Source: Tridacna crocea (lineage: Eukaryota > Mollusca > Bivalvia > Cardiida > Cardiidae). Taken from it: a stretch of 64,000 bases of DNA. Position 1 is the first letter of the stretch; the number at the start of each line of letters is the position of its first letter. The DNA lies in contig OX031058.1 of assembly GCA_943736015.1 (NCBI GenBank), forward strand, positions 2,185,001 to 2,249,000, read 5' to 3'. Positions 34,701 through 45,100 of this stretch are shown here, in pieces. A program made the position numbers and the translations under genes. The notes beneath the pieces are model-generated. The model worked only from the letters and a program-made list of their open reading frames with translations, was not told the DNA's origin and did not search any database.

Positions 34701-37700
34701 AAAAGGTAACAAATAAGGAAATTTTCTTTAATATCAGCCATCTACAAGAAAACTTTTGTTTAATTAAGAACTTTTTATGCAGACTGTGTTTGTGGGACAT
34801 GTGCTGCTTAAAAAAACATACATAGTCTAATCTGTAGGTGTATACGAGGTTTTCATGCATTTGTGGGATATGTGCCGTTTAAAAACGCACATACAGTGTA
34901 TAATCTATAGGTGTATATGAATATGATGCAAATCCTGCATCTGGTGAAACCCTGAAATTTGGCTTGATAATGGATAAATATGGTATTATCCTTGCTAAAG
35001 ACACTGATGTAAAGCTCAAAGTTTATTTGTTCTACACAGTTATGAGAGTTTGTTTATATTATAATAAACAAACCTTACAAAGGTTGTAAAGGATGCTAAA
35101 CCGTCCTGATTAACTATATTCATATCTATTGTCTGACTGATTTTACATCTAAAAAAGATCCCTGTTGATGACTGCATTATTGAAGATTTATGAGAAGCAC
35201 ACAGGCAAAAATAAGAGTGATCCAATGGCTTACTCCCATCTGTCATATGACTGGAATCCTGAATCCGAGTGAACCACGATAGTATCTTCTTCTACATAAA
35301 CTAGATCACACTAATTTCCAGACTAAATACTATGAAAATGATTATACACTATATCAGCAAAATATTTATGTCATGTCAAGCAAATGCAATGATAATCTTG
35401 CATAGTGAGGGACTGATAATTGTCACAGTAAAAAAACCCCTGAAATCTGCATTGCTGAAATGCTTGATTTTCATTTAAAAAAAAGTAATTTGAAAAAGGG
35501 CATAAATGTGTAAAAAAATAGTTTGATAACTATCTGCTCTCTTTGTAAAGGTTCACTCTTTAACACTTAACAACTTTTCTGAGTTTGATGTAAATATCTC
35601 CTGTAAAATGAGATATTTGAAAAGTGTAACTTTTTGTAAACTTTAGGTGGAAAAAAAAGGGGGGGGGGGTAATTGTGTCAAAAAAAGAATTGATGGTTGC
35701 TTGCCCTTATTTTTGGTTTTTCTGAGTTTTAATTAAAATATCTTTGGTAATAACATATACAGTATATTAAAAGATGTCCAAGTTCATTAGAAGATTACAA
35801 AACCACAGCTTTACTAATACCTCAATTTTTGTTAAAAACAGTCGAGCAAAAAATGTGACAACTGTTGAATTCTAGCTTTGCATGTTATTAGATTAATCAC
35901 TTTCAGTAAACATGTTTCAGGAAATAGCCCAATAGAAATCATGTTGAAGCTTTAAATCAAAGCTGTTATTGGATGGCATGAGTCAGTCTGTGATAAAAAG
36001 GTACCTTCATGTAAATTATCTTCAGTGCTACATTTGTCTTCTTTCTGTAAGGTATCTTTGGGTCTCTAGTAAAGAGAAGAAAATTTCATAATTTGTTCAT
36101 TTTATTTTTTACTTTAAACAAAGCGAAAACATGAATATATAAAATATTTTTGATTTATTTCATTTTACAGAAAAAAAATTGGCAAGTATTTCTCACTGAT
36201 CAAAAAATGTAAATATATTCCTGTGTGGTTCGGATGTTATATTTTTTTCAATCGAATTCTTTCACAAAATATTGACTTGTTAAAATTGAAAGCTTTTGAA
36301 GATGCCAAATCAGATGTGGCTCAAAAATTCCATTTGTCTGTATAAGGGAAGAAAACATTGTGCAAAAAGGAAATAATGCCTGAGACAAGCTTTCTTTTCA
36401 AACGATGCTTATCCCTCAAGGTTGTTAAATCTAAGAATTGTGTGGTCAAGATTTTAAGAATTTAACAATTGTTTGAAATTTGATTGATCATAAGGAGCCA
36501 GTGTTACTTGTTCTTCTTGATGTATAAACAAATATTATTTTCAAAGAAAAAGATATTTTCATTTTTAAAGCAATAAATCTCTTTTGAACTTCAGTGTAAA
36601 TTTGATTGCAGCAAAGTTTGGTAAGAATATTCTGCTACAAAAATTAGGAATAACGTGTGGATAGTTTAATTGCAATTTTCAAAAAGATGAAATATCCACT
36701 ATATATTTTGTAAATATAATGCAAAATAAGCAGAAACAAGATAAAATTTGTACTTTCATTCAGAATAGTAAATGTGGATATGACAATGCAGATGGTAAAA
36801 ATGGGCTTTCTTCAGTACAGCTGTATTAACGTGACAAACCTTTTCAACGTCTTCTGTTTTCCCAGCTGAGTGTCTTCTAATTAAATGATCCAGGAGGAAA
36901 TCTTCTCTTGAACAACGCACATCACATTCAGGGCATAACAGCCACGTCATCTGTTTTATAAAACAAGCCAGTTACATTTTTGAAATAAGGTATGCATCTT
37001 TTTGAAATGACAACTTTAAAATAGTGCTTCTTTTATACTAGGACTAAAGGCTCAAACAAGCACAAGTCAAATTAACTTTATTAATTTAGGCATGACCTTG
37101 ATTGTACAGGGAGATATTTTAAAATTGTCATCAATGAGAAGAACTGTGCAGGTCTAATTCCAAATCAGTACATGAATATTGAAGTTTATGGCAAAGACAA
37201 GTTTCTCTTCTGACCGTTTTTGTGACCTTCATCCTTGTTCTTGATGGACATACCCATCTATGCATAAACACACACAGACTGCATTTTACAACCACATCTC
37301 CTTAGGCCCATACGGCTCTATCGTAAAAAGCAAAATTTAAAACCTGCACTATCTAAATTCTGTTTTCAGTTTGATAGACAAAATCAATGCAACTCAAAAA
37401 TTATAATTTGTTTTGGGAAAGGTAGAAAACAATGTGGGAAAGGGATATATTCCTGGTTATCAACATTTTCTCTTTTTCCCACAATGTTTTAATTAGGCTT
37501 CTTCCTCTCGGTCGTGGTAGCCAGGGATTGTTTGGTAAAGGCTTTATAAAGATTTGGTCCATTTACCTACTTTTAGAACTCACAAGTCACAAATTCACAC
37601 TTGCCTAAAATATAACTATTCCATACCAGTTTTATGACTATCCTGTGGAAAATGTGCACTCTAGAGTGCAAACAAGGTTTTGTAAGATTTGGCCGAGTGA

Positions 37701-39888
37701 CCTACTTTTGACTTCATGTGATCCAATATCAAAATTTTCACAGATATAATCAAGAAAAATACTCTGACCATGTTTCATGAGTATTGAGCTGAAAATGTGG
37801 CCTCTGCAGTGCATATGTGGTATAGAACAAAAAGCTGGTAAATGACATGCTATCTTCTCCTACAATGTTTCCTACCCTTTCAAAATTCAATCCTATCATT
37901 TCAGCTACATTTATCAGCTTCGAAAGCTTTCAATATAAACAAGCCTGTAGTTTTTCCTTTTGATGGTCTTACCATTGGTATCTTTTTCTTCATCTTCACT
38001 GGAATTGGATTCTGTTTTCCTTTCTGTGAGGTGATTTTTGTGGCATCACAATTGTCATGTTTCTATGCAAAATTAAACAGAGATCTTAAATTAAACAGAC
38101 CTTGTTAGATTCATTGATATATTAATGGTGTTTTACCCTAATTTAAAAATTACTTCAGTCATATCTCTGCCACAGGACATATGTTATCTATCTACAGTTT
38201 CAGCAGTACTAGGCTAGGGCTCTGAAGGGACTTACCAAAGGACACTACTACAAAAAAAAGAGTGGTTTCAATGAGGCTCGAATATCTGGGCCTTCAGGTC
38301 TAGAGTCCTATACTTTATCAATGAACCAAACAGGACCCCTAAAACTTGTTAGAATGTCATGTACAACACCCTACAAACAGCATAAAAATAATGGCATTAG
38401 CAACACCAGCAGTCTACAAAATTGTTGAACACAAGGCAAAATATTCAGCTAGAGCTGCCTTATACTAACAAAAACAAGAGCACCACATGGATGTGCCAAA
38501 AGCTTGGTGCTAAATGTGTGATTTTGAGTAAAACATTCAATAAAAAAAAAAGTTAAAAAATACTTTTATAATTATCTGACCTTGTAATATAGTTTCCCCT
38601 TTTGATAATACTCAACTTGTCTAAGTTTGAAGCAAATGCCTTAGTAATTGGAGACATATAAAAGTTCTTTCACAATCCAGGCAATGCCAGGGCTACAGGA
38701 ACACTTTGAAGTTGTCATTGAAAATAGCCAAGATTAAAAAAAGCTTTACTTTAAATGTAGATTCAAAGATAAAAGTACTTTTCACACTAAAAATATCCTT
38801 CTAAGAGTTCATCAGTAAATCTTTGTACAAGTGATACCTTATCTCTTCAATGTGAAAATTTTCGAGTTTGGAATTCTAATTTTACATTTACTATGACCAA
38901 CCAGGGAAAATCATATATTAGTGTTGGTGTGTTGCTGATGATAAAAAAAAATCTTTTCCTTACAGGTCATGCAAATGATCACTTACCATAGCAAAGGAAC
39001 CTGATATTTTTCTTGCCTTCAACAGAACTCCAATATCCTCATTCAAAGGTACAAAAACATTAGAGTTCTCTTCAACTCTGAAATGAAAAAAAAAGAAGTA
39101 ACACACAATTTTACATAAATTCAATTACTTTTGTGGAATAAGGTGCAGATCATGATCAGACATAAAAAATTAATGGACTACAGCCTTAAAATTGCCCATT
39201 CTCCTCTCTCTTTTTTTTTTTCCTGAATGATAATATCCTTAGTTGTAATTAAATTGTAAAAGACTTTTTTCAATTGTTTTATACTTGTATTTATAAAACA
39301 AGAGAAAAATGAGTAGCATTACCTCCAGCACACTGTTTTTGGTGCAATTTCCCATTACAAAAATTTTCTTATTTTAACTCTTTTCCACAAAATCTCGACT
39401 TGTAACGACCAAGAGAACGAGAGTCTTTGAAAACATTGTGGGCAAAGGGGAAAATGCTGGTCACCAACATTTCCTCCTTTTCCCACAATGTTTTCTACCC
39501 ATCCCCAATCAAATTTCAATTTTTCATTCGCATTTATTTGTCATCAGTAAATGCTTTCAGTTTGGACTAGTCCAACATTTTGTTGTTTGGTAAACAGTTA
39601 AAAAGGTTAAATATCACAATTGTGTTACATCATTTTTGACGTCATTTTGTAAATGTATGTGATAGAAGTGAATTGAAATGGATATTATTGCACATCAAAA
39701 ATTGGTATCTTCCAATCTACCATTTGTGTAATATTGTAATGTGATAAAATGAATCTGAAATTCTCTGGCTCTTGATATACAAATAATTTAACGCTTTAGT
39801 AAATTTCCTGGTGTTTCATGCTGGGATGAAAATTTCAACATCTTGCTCTACCTTTTGTGTCGCACGATATCAAATGTTCTCACTCTGC
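27476..39888 (-). CDS. spliced ZnF-2A-ZnF-KDZ/HMGXB3-like transposase-derived gene (exons 9-16)
   Basis: Eight minus-strand exons (39852-39888, 38987-39077, 36840-36950, 36005-36065, 34439-34614, 33708-33884, 32462-32560, 27476-31561) join in one frame, each with AG acceptor and GT donor. The order is a short basic N-part, a C2H2 finger (exon 11), a 2A skipping motif ending exon 13, two C2H2 fingers (exon 14), a short exon and a very large last exon. The last exon resembles the KDZ family and the human HMGXB3 C-terminal region (cysteine clusters and an RNase H-like nuclease). 2A would separate the fingers of exon 11 from the transposase half. The gene may be an active intron-bearing transposon or a domesticated host gene; I saw no terminal inverted repeats around it. 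It may be continuous with the SGNH exons upstream. Confidence 0.75.
31505..31552 (-). other. degenerate 2A-like string at the start of exon 16
   Basis: LGLLLLDGDFEMNSNP resembles the 2A consensus (hydrophobic run, then D-V/I-E-x-N-P-G-P) but has Phe for Val/Ile and NSNP in place of NPGP, so skipping is not expected. It could be a relic of a second 2A or coincidence. Confidence 0.35.
31672..31705. repeat. (GACA)n microsatellite in intron 15
   Basis: About eight uninterrupted gaca units, between exons 15 and 16 of the minus-strand gene. Confidence 0.9.
32462..32560 (-). CDS. exon 15 of KDZ-like gene
   Basis: Acceptor tttcttctttccag; donor gtatgt; 33 codons, phase 0 at both ends. Encodes TKDCSQTLEEWYSVLPGG and LHDCPPHL. 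Being a multiple of three in phase 0, it can be skipped without a frameshift. Confidence 0.75.
32880..32930. repeat. 17-bp tandem repeat in intron 14
   Basis: Three copies of gcatgaaaaaggagttt in a row, the last slightly changed, followed by two looser gaaaaagaagtta echoes to 32975. Confidence 0.8.
33708..33884 (-). CDS. exon 14: two C2H2 zinc fingers
   Basis: Acceptor tttctttttgacag; donor gtgagt; 59 codons, phase 0 at both ends. The fingers are FRCRWENC...LHAVEHAF and CKWTGCDG...LHMVNH, both C-x4-C-x12-H-x4/3-H. It is the first coding exon after the 2A motif, so a skipped product would begin with Pro and then these fingers, giving the transposase half its own DNA-binding module. Confidence 0.8.
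34439..34486 (-). other. canonical 2A ribosome-skipping motif
   Basis: RLRLLLSNDVEQNPGP matches the 2A core D-V/I-E-x-N-P-G-P in full, with the usual upstream Leu-rich helix. Ribosomes skip the Gly-Pro bond, giving two proteins from one frame. The final Pro codon is the last codon of exon 13, directly before GTAAGT. 2A-like motifs are known from RNA viruses and from non-LTR retrotransposons and some genes of marine invertebrates; here the neighbours are zinc fingers and a KDZ-like transposase. Confidence 0.8.
34439..34614 (-). CDS. exon 13, ends on the 2A motif
   Basis: Acceptor tttctctcccaaag; donor gtaagt; two bases complete the codon begun in exon 12, then 58 codons. It encodes PIYSPTEWEDLFQL, a hydrophobic stretch GEGLHFAVKMLLIQ and the 2A motif. 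The 176-nt length and phases fit both neighbours. Confidence 0.8.
36005..36065 (-). CDS. exon 12 of KDZ-like gene
   Basis: Acceptor tttcttctctttactag; donor gtacct; 20 codons plus one base. Encodes a charged linker, RPKDTLQKEDKCSTEDNLHE. Phase 0 to 1. Confidence 0.75.
36250..36452 (-). mobile_element. MITE family A copy in intron 11
   Basis: tcacaaaatattgacttg..gaagatgcc head, gaaaacattgtgcaaaaagg core and gaattgtgtggtcaag tail; diverged. Confidence 0.55.
36840..36950 (-). CDS. exon 11: C2H2 zinc finger
   Basis: Acceptor gttttataaaacag; donor gtttgt; 37 codons in phase 0. MTWLLCPECDVRCSREDF and LDHLIRRHSAG include C-x2-C...H-x4-H finger geometry. It belongs to the part upstream of the 2A motif. 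The exon's ATG could also serve as a start if transcription begins nearby. Confidence 0.75.
37350..37544 (-). mobile_element. MITE family A copy in intron 10
   Basis: Core aaacaatgtgggaaagggat / tttctctttttcccacaatgtttt at 37428-37490, then agggattgtttggtaaagg. Orientation is that of 16506. Confidence 0.65.
38190..38337 (-). mobile_element. tRNA-derived SINE in intron 10
   Basis: On the minus strand: ggtcctgtttggttcattgat (A-box-like), then atattcgagcctc (B-box-like), then body text taagtcccttcagagccct and cagtact shared with 20330-20460. Confidence 0.6.
38987..39077 (-). CDS. exon 10 of KDZ-like gene
   Basis: Acceptor tttttttttcatttcag; donor gtaagt; one base, then 30 codons. VEENSNVFVPLNEDIG and LLKARKISGSFAM. 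Joins exon 9 (AG+A = Arg) and exon 11 in phase 0. Confidence 0.75.
39395..39597 (+). mobile_element. MITE family A copy in intron 9
   Basis: Strong hairpin: gaaaacattgtgggcaaagg at 39429 and cctccttttcccacaatgttttc at 39472-39494. Right arm gcttt cagtttggactagtcc and ttgtttggtaaacagttaa. Confidence 0.75.
39852..39888 (-). CDS. exon 9, short basic exon
   Basis: Acceptor ggtatttacttcag; donor gtagag; 37 nt. Only one frame is open, RVRTFDIVRHK, and it is the one that joins exon 10. It needs one base from an upstream exon, which the provisional exon 8 supplies. Confidence 0.6.
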
Positions 39889-40192
39889 CTGAAGTAAATA
39901 CCAGCATCAGAGGAGTTAATCCAATATAATTTACTATTCATCCTTTGCTTACAATTTCAAAGGAAAAGATTTTGCAGTTTTGGACATTTTTTAGTCAAAA
40001 CAACTAAAACAAAAACAATAAATAACACTTTAGTAACTTCAATTTAAGAATGGCTTTTAATTCATCAAAACTTAAATTCTGATCATTTATAATGCAAACA
40101 ATACATATCCTTTTCTACATTACACAATAGTGTGTGTTATTTTACAGGGATGTGACACATGTATTTCAGGCAGAAACACTTGTCAGTTTATG

Positions 40193-40700
40193 ATGACTAG
40201 AGGCCCTGAAGGGCCTGAAATCGCTTTACTGGCAGTGATTTTACTGCTAGCATATATTAAGAATTCGTAATGCAAAAACAAAGAAAACCTCAAAGATTAA
40301 AACAAGAAAAGCTGACTTCATTGTGTAAAAAATAAATCGAAATTTCCAACTTGAAATGGCTTATTTTCCCATTCTGTTTGTTTATCTTTTTTTTATTGAT
40401 AAGATAAACAAACTGTTCCATGGAAATCTAACCACACATGCAGACTTTATTGCATTAAAGAGGAAGAAAATTTTCAACTTGAAATGGCTACTTTTCCGTA
40501 ACTGTTTGTTAGATTTTTTCAAAATCGATAGGGTTGAAGGTATTGATGAGATAAACTGTGAAAGTTTCATGGAAATCTGAACGCAAATGCAGGCTTTATC
40601 GCATAAACAAGAACAAGACTTACCTATGGACAGATGACAGAAGACAAAAACCATGCCATGACATAAGCTCAGCTGGCTTTCAGCCAGTAGAGCTAAAAAA
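40193..40700. repeat. dispersed repeat (gaggccctgaagggcctgaaatcgc ... cagccagtagagct)
   Basis: Opens with a short palindrome (aggccctgaagggcct) and ends with acctatggacagatgac..catgacataagctcagctggc. The block cgaaatttccaacttgaaatggc is repeated inside (40338, 40470). The terminal text recurs at 16915. Its end mimics an exon on the minus strand (see rejected). Confidence 0.6.
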
Positions 40701-40842
40701 TAATAAAACTTGGCTGGAAAAAAGGCTATTAAGCTCGCCCGATAACATTTTTCCCCAATTTGTTTATTAACATTATATCTCCATAGTCAACTTAGGTCAC
40801 ATCCTACTTATCCTCTAATCAAGGACAACTTTTTGTTTTTAC

Positions 40843-40864
40843 CTGTCGTTGATGTTCTTTTCAT
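40843..40864 (-). CDS. provisional exon 8, 22-nt linking exon
   Basis: Acceptor tcatttggtaaag; donor gtaaaa; ATGAAAAGAACATCAACGACAG encodes MKRTSTT plus one base. It is the only piece I found between exons 7 and 9 with phase 0 in and phase 1 out. The acceptor lacks a good pyrimidine tract and coincides with a MITE family A terminus (gtcatttggtaaag). It could instead be a first exon using its ATG, or not be an exon at all. Confidence 0.3.
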
Positions 40865-40915
40865 CTTTACCAAATGACAAAATCTTACAATTGTTTATAC
40901 TGAAGACATTTGAAG
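40856..40915 (-). mobile_element. fragment of MITE family A at the exon 8 acceptor
   Basis: ctttaccaaatgacaaaatctta and gaagacatttgaagc match the right arm of family A, about 60 bp only. The fragment supplies the AG used by provisional exon 8. Confidence 0.5.
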
Positions 40916-41653
40916 CATTATATTACCTGGTTTGGAATGATATTTGGAGCTATTACTGAAAATGACCAAATGCTGGTTTCAATCTTTTTTTTTTTTTAAA
41001 CACATGCTTCCAAAAGCGTCCTATTTCTACATACTTAAGCAGGTATGATTCAGAAAAATAGAATCTTGCACACCTTGAAAATAGAAAATAGCTTGCAAAT
41101 AGGTGTGTATGTATTCTGGTGGTTATTCACCACACTTTTTCCTTTAGTTTTAAACAGTTTTCTTACCAATACTTTTGATACAGTATCAAAGAATCATGAA
41201 GGAACAGATAACAATAACTGATACATCATCTACTACAAAAACAGTTTAAACAAATCAAAACATCCTTTTGCAGGCATTTTGAACCTGCTGCAACAAGTAT
41301 ACATACCTAACTGTCTTTCTCCTAATAAACTGATTTTTGTAATGAGAAATGGTACTTCAGATTATCTGAATTACATATGTTAATATTACTACATGAAGTT
41401 AATTTCATGAACACAACAATGCACGCTGTTACATTAAAATGAAGGTTAAGGTAGCATATGAGGTTTATCTTTGATTAATTCAATGGTGTTTTACACAGCT
41501 TTCATCACCATTACAGTCCTATATGATGTGATACAGCCCACATATTCACGTGTAACCTATTGACAAGATTTTGGGCTCTTCTCACAAGGAAGACTATTTT
41601 CTGTATTAACATGCAGATTCTTATCAGAACCACTTATAGGCCTTCATTACTCT

Positions 41654-41743
41654 GTTAGCATTGAAAACATTTTACTCAAATTTGCATGCTTATACTTTGT
41701 TAGCATTGAAAACATTTTACTCAAATTTGCATGCTTATGCATT
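41654..41743. repeat. 45-bp tandem duplication in intron 7
   Basis: gttagcattgaaaacatttt and the following tactcaaatttgcatgctta occur twice with a 45-bp offset and almost no differences, so it is a recent duplication. Confidence 0.85.
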
Positions 41744-42090
41744 TTTGTTGTGAACAACTGAGCAAAACAGAAAAAGTGTTGATATGGTTAAGAAAAGGAC
41801 AATATATTCATTAGTCATGCTTTGTATAAAGGGGGCTAATTCATCTGGAAAAAGGTATCAAAGCAGGTCAGCCTGTGCAGTTGATGGACGATTACCGGGC
41901 TTGTAAGTTTTTGCCTTTGGTATATTTCCTTAATGTCTCAGGGCTCTTCTACCTCATATTTCAGAAGCTTGTTACATAATGGATTTTATGGATCTATAAT
42001 CAAGCAATGGCTTGCCGGATATGATACATCACAGGGATGCTTTAAACTCCATTTTATCAGAGCATGGTTCATATCATAAAAGTTAATTAC

Positions 42091-42183
42091 CTTCTTCTTC
42101 AACCATCTTCTCCGAGATCGGTAATATCTCTTTCTTGCACTGGCTTGCCTTCTTGTCCTTCCTCCCTTGACACAAACAACCTT
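42091..42183 (-). CDS. exon 7: basic tail
   Basis: Acceptor ctttatcaaag; donor gtaatt; 31 codons, phase 0. KVVCVKGGRTRRQ, ARKRYYRSRRRWLKKK: strongly basic, compatible with a nuclear-localisation signal. No stop occurs before the donor, so the protein must continue into a further exon. Confidence 0.7.
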
Positions 42184-45100
42184 CTTTGATAAAGGAAAAA
42201 TACTGAGTTGTCAGATATTTCATATTTCTATCACATGTTAAAGGTATAGCAATACAACATCAAATAAAAGTCAGAAGATAACATTATTGTTTTTTAATTA
42301 AAAGCTACCTAGACAGGTAATATATGCTAAATCTAGGTAACCTTTTCATGTGAAATCAGAAAGCTCCCTTATGTATATAATATACAACTGTTTAAATATC
42401 ATCTGGCTTAAAACAGTTGACTTTTTTTTCAATTTTCAAACAAGAGTGTCACAGATGACAAGTACAAAGCATAATGCAAGAATAAAGGCATAATCTATCA
42501 TATCAAAAATATGAGGGAAAATGAAAAAAAAAAAAAAGATTTTTAGGACTTAAATATTGTTTTTGGAAAATAAAACATTAAAATTCTTCAATGAGAAATC
42601 TAGGCAACATGCAAACAAAAATTCTTTCTTTACTTCAAACCAAAGGACTAATAGATCAAAAAATGTATTTTTTTTTTTTCATAGAATACTTTCAAGTCAT
42701 AAACCCTACCTTTTTCTTATCAGAGTCAATGCTTCCTTTAATCTTCACTACCATAGTATCCATCACCTCAACAGCACAGGCTGTTGGATCCTGGAAGTAA
42801 AAGGATATGATATAAGCCAGGGCCTGTATTCATCAACAATTCTTAAGAGTATTCTTTTTGTCTTATTCTCCACAAATGAGTATCTGCGAGATAAAAAGAC
42901 TAAGAATATTCTCAAAAATGGTTGGTGAATACAGGCCCAGGAATATGCAGGTTACCGGTTACCTGATATGGAGATTTGAGAAACTGGAACATTGCCGTCT
43001 GATTGTCTGTCAAATCTATGGAATACATACAACTACATATATTTATATATTTAAAAGTACCTTTAAAATCTTAAAGGTGGTCCTAAAGGTTTTGAAATGA
43101 AAAATCCAAAAAAATTACCAAAAAAAAATTGTTATACTCCCAAAGCCTTTCAATTTTCAGTCATAAAATCAGAGTAGTTGAAAACCATCCGACAAAAGAA
43201 ATTAGAGCTTTAATATGGCCCAAGTACACACCGATGGGAAACACATTCAATTTATACATGAGTAACACGTTCATTTACCTACACAAATTACATAGACAAA
43301 GCTGACAAGCAGACAAAGCTGAAAAAGACATTATGGAAAATAATTACTTGTACAATATGTTATGGAATTTAAGTGTCATTAGTGATATGCCAGTCACTTC
43401 CTATTCCAACAATGCTTTTTTGATTTCTGGTTCGAATTCTAAATATACCTTACCTGGCTACGTAGCCTTTTAAGGGGAATACCATCAGGAAAAAAATTGT
43501 GATTTTATGATTCTTAATTATTGATGATTTATATTGTTTTTTTTATATAAATTAAAGTGACATGTTTGTTTTTAATTTGGCAAGATGTGAGAAATCTATA
43601 TACCCACCTTTAAGAACATGCCAGTTTAAGTTTTAGGATACAGTTTAATATAGCGTTAAAAATAAAACAACTTTGAGTAAATCTACCCAACAAGCACAGC
43701 TTGTTCAACCATTAACTCATGACTAAATGATGTAAGTATATTTTTCCATAAATAATAAACCTTCTGTAAACAATCTCATGCTTTCTCTTTGAAATTATTA
43801 GTTCATGTGCATTAAGTTTAGTGTTATGTGTAAAAAGACAACTGAATTGGCTTTCCATACCTGGGCTTTTGCAACTTCACTATACATAAATGGATAAGTG
43901 AAAGTGTCGATAATCTTATGACTTCCTAAAGCTGGCCAGTCGTCATCTAATCCGGTTTGCTCCAAGTTGGAATTGGTTTGGGTCTCAAGGCCATCCTTAT
44001 GAATAATGTTGTAAACAAAATCTGCCCCATGCTGATTCAAATGCAGCCCATCACGGCATAAATGATGATCAACCTAGAAAATCCATAGTAAACCTCTGGA
44101 AATATGTCTAACTGTATAACAAAAAATGAATTTTTATTGCACAAGTATGAATTTAAAGAACTAGCAGATCCTACAATGTTTTCTAAAGGCTTCTTTCTCA
44201 GGGGCATCAAAAGTAGGGATTGTGTGGTAATGGGTTAAAGAATACCTGCATAATATGCAATACTTACAAAAACTTATATCATAGTCTCTGACGATATTTC
44301 TTGTGCAAGTTAAGCAAGCTTTAGTGCAATAGTTAAGCAAACCATTTGGCTTCATACAAGTAATTTATACTCAATGGGGAATGGGCCGGCAACTCCCTAT
44401 GCAACTTATGATTTCTTATCATTTTGATTCATTTACTATATATACTAAAACAATCCTGTATTTGTACATAAAAATCGTTGCTCAGGTGTTTCATTCCTTA
44501 CTGTTGGGTATATGAAACGTAAGGAACAGAGCAAATATGTAGGGTAAGGATGCAAACGTCTACTCTAAGGCTGACAAAAAAGTTCAAGGCAACATCAGTG
44601 TTGTTCCTAGGCCCAAAAGTACTGGTTAAAATCTTAGGGGACATTCTGTAAAACACAGCGACAAATACCAATTTAAACAAGAGCCGTCAGAGACGGGTTA
44701 TGATCCCCGAAAAAGTGCTTGTCATAAAATATAAGAAATTGATATAAATTCACTTCTTTTATCCTAGAAGAACCTGTTCATGCCCCCCAAATTTTGAAGT
44801 GAAAAAGGCAATTACTATCTTAGAGATAGCCAACACAAACTTTTAGAGGACAATAAGCCCATTAAGTCCCCTTTTCCCATAAGACAATATTGGATCATTG
44901 CATTAAATACAACTGGAGTGAGATTGCCCTGTAACTCAATGATGCCCTTTATGCATTAAATTTTCTTAATACAATTCTTTTTTTGTCATTCAAACTTTAT
45001 TCAGTTTAAACAACTCCACGTTTATTATCTTTTAACATAGATATGCGCGCTAAATGACCAAAGTTGTCGATGCGCCATAAAACAACATTCATTCATTACA

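Noticed and set aside
40625-40692. Exon-like stretch on the minus strand with acceptor and GTAAGT donor (LLAESQLSLCHG...)
   Set aside because: It is the end of a dispersed repeat whose text recurs at 16915, and its phases (2 in, 1 out) do not fit exons 7 and 9.
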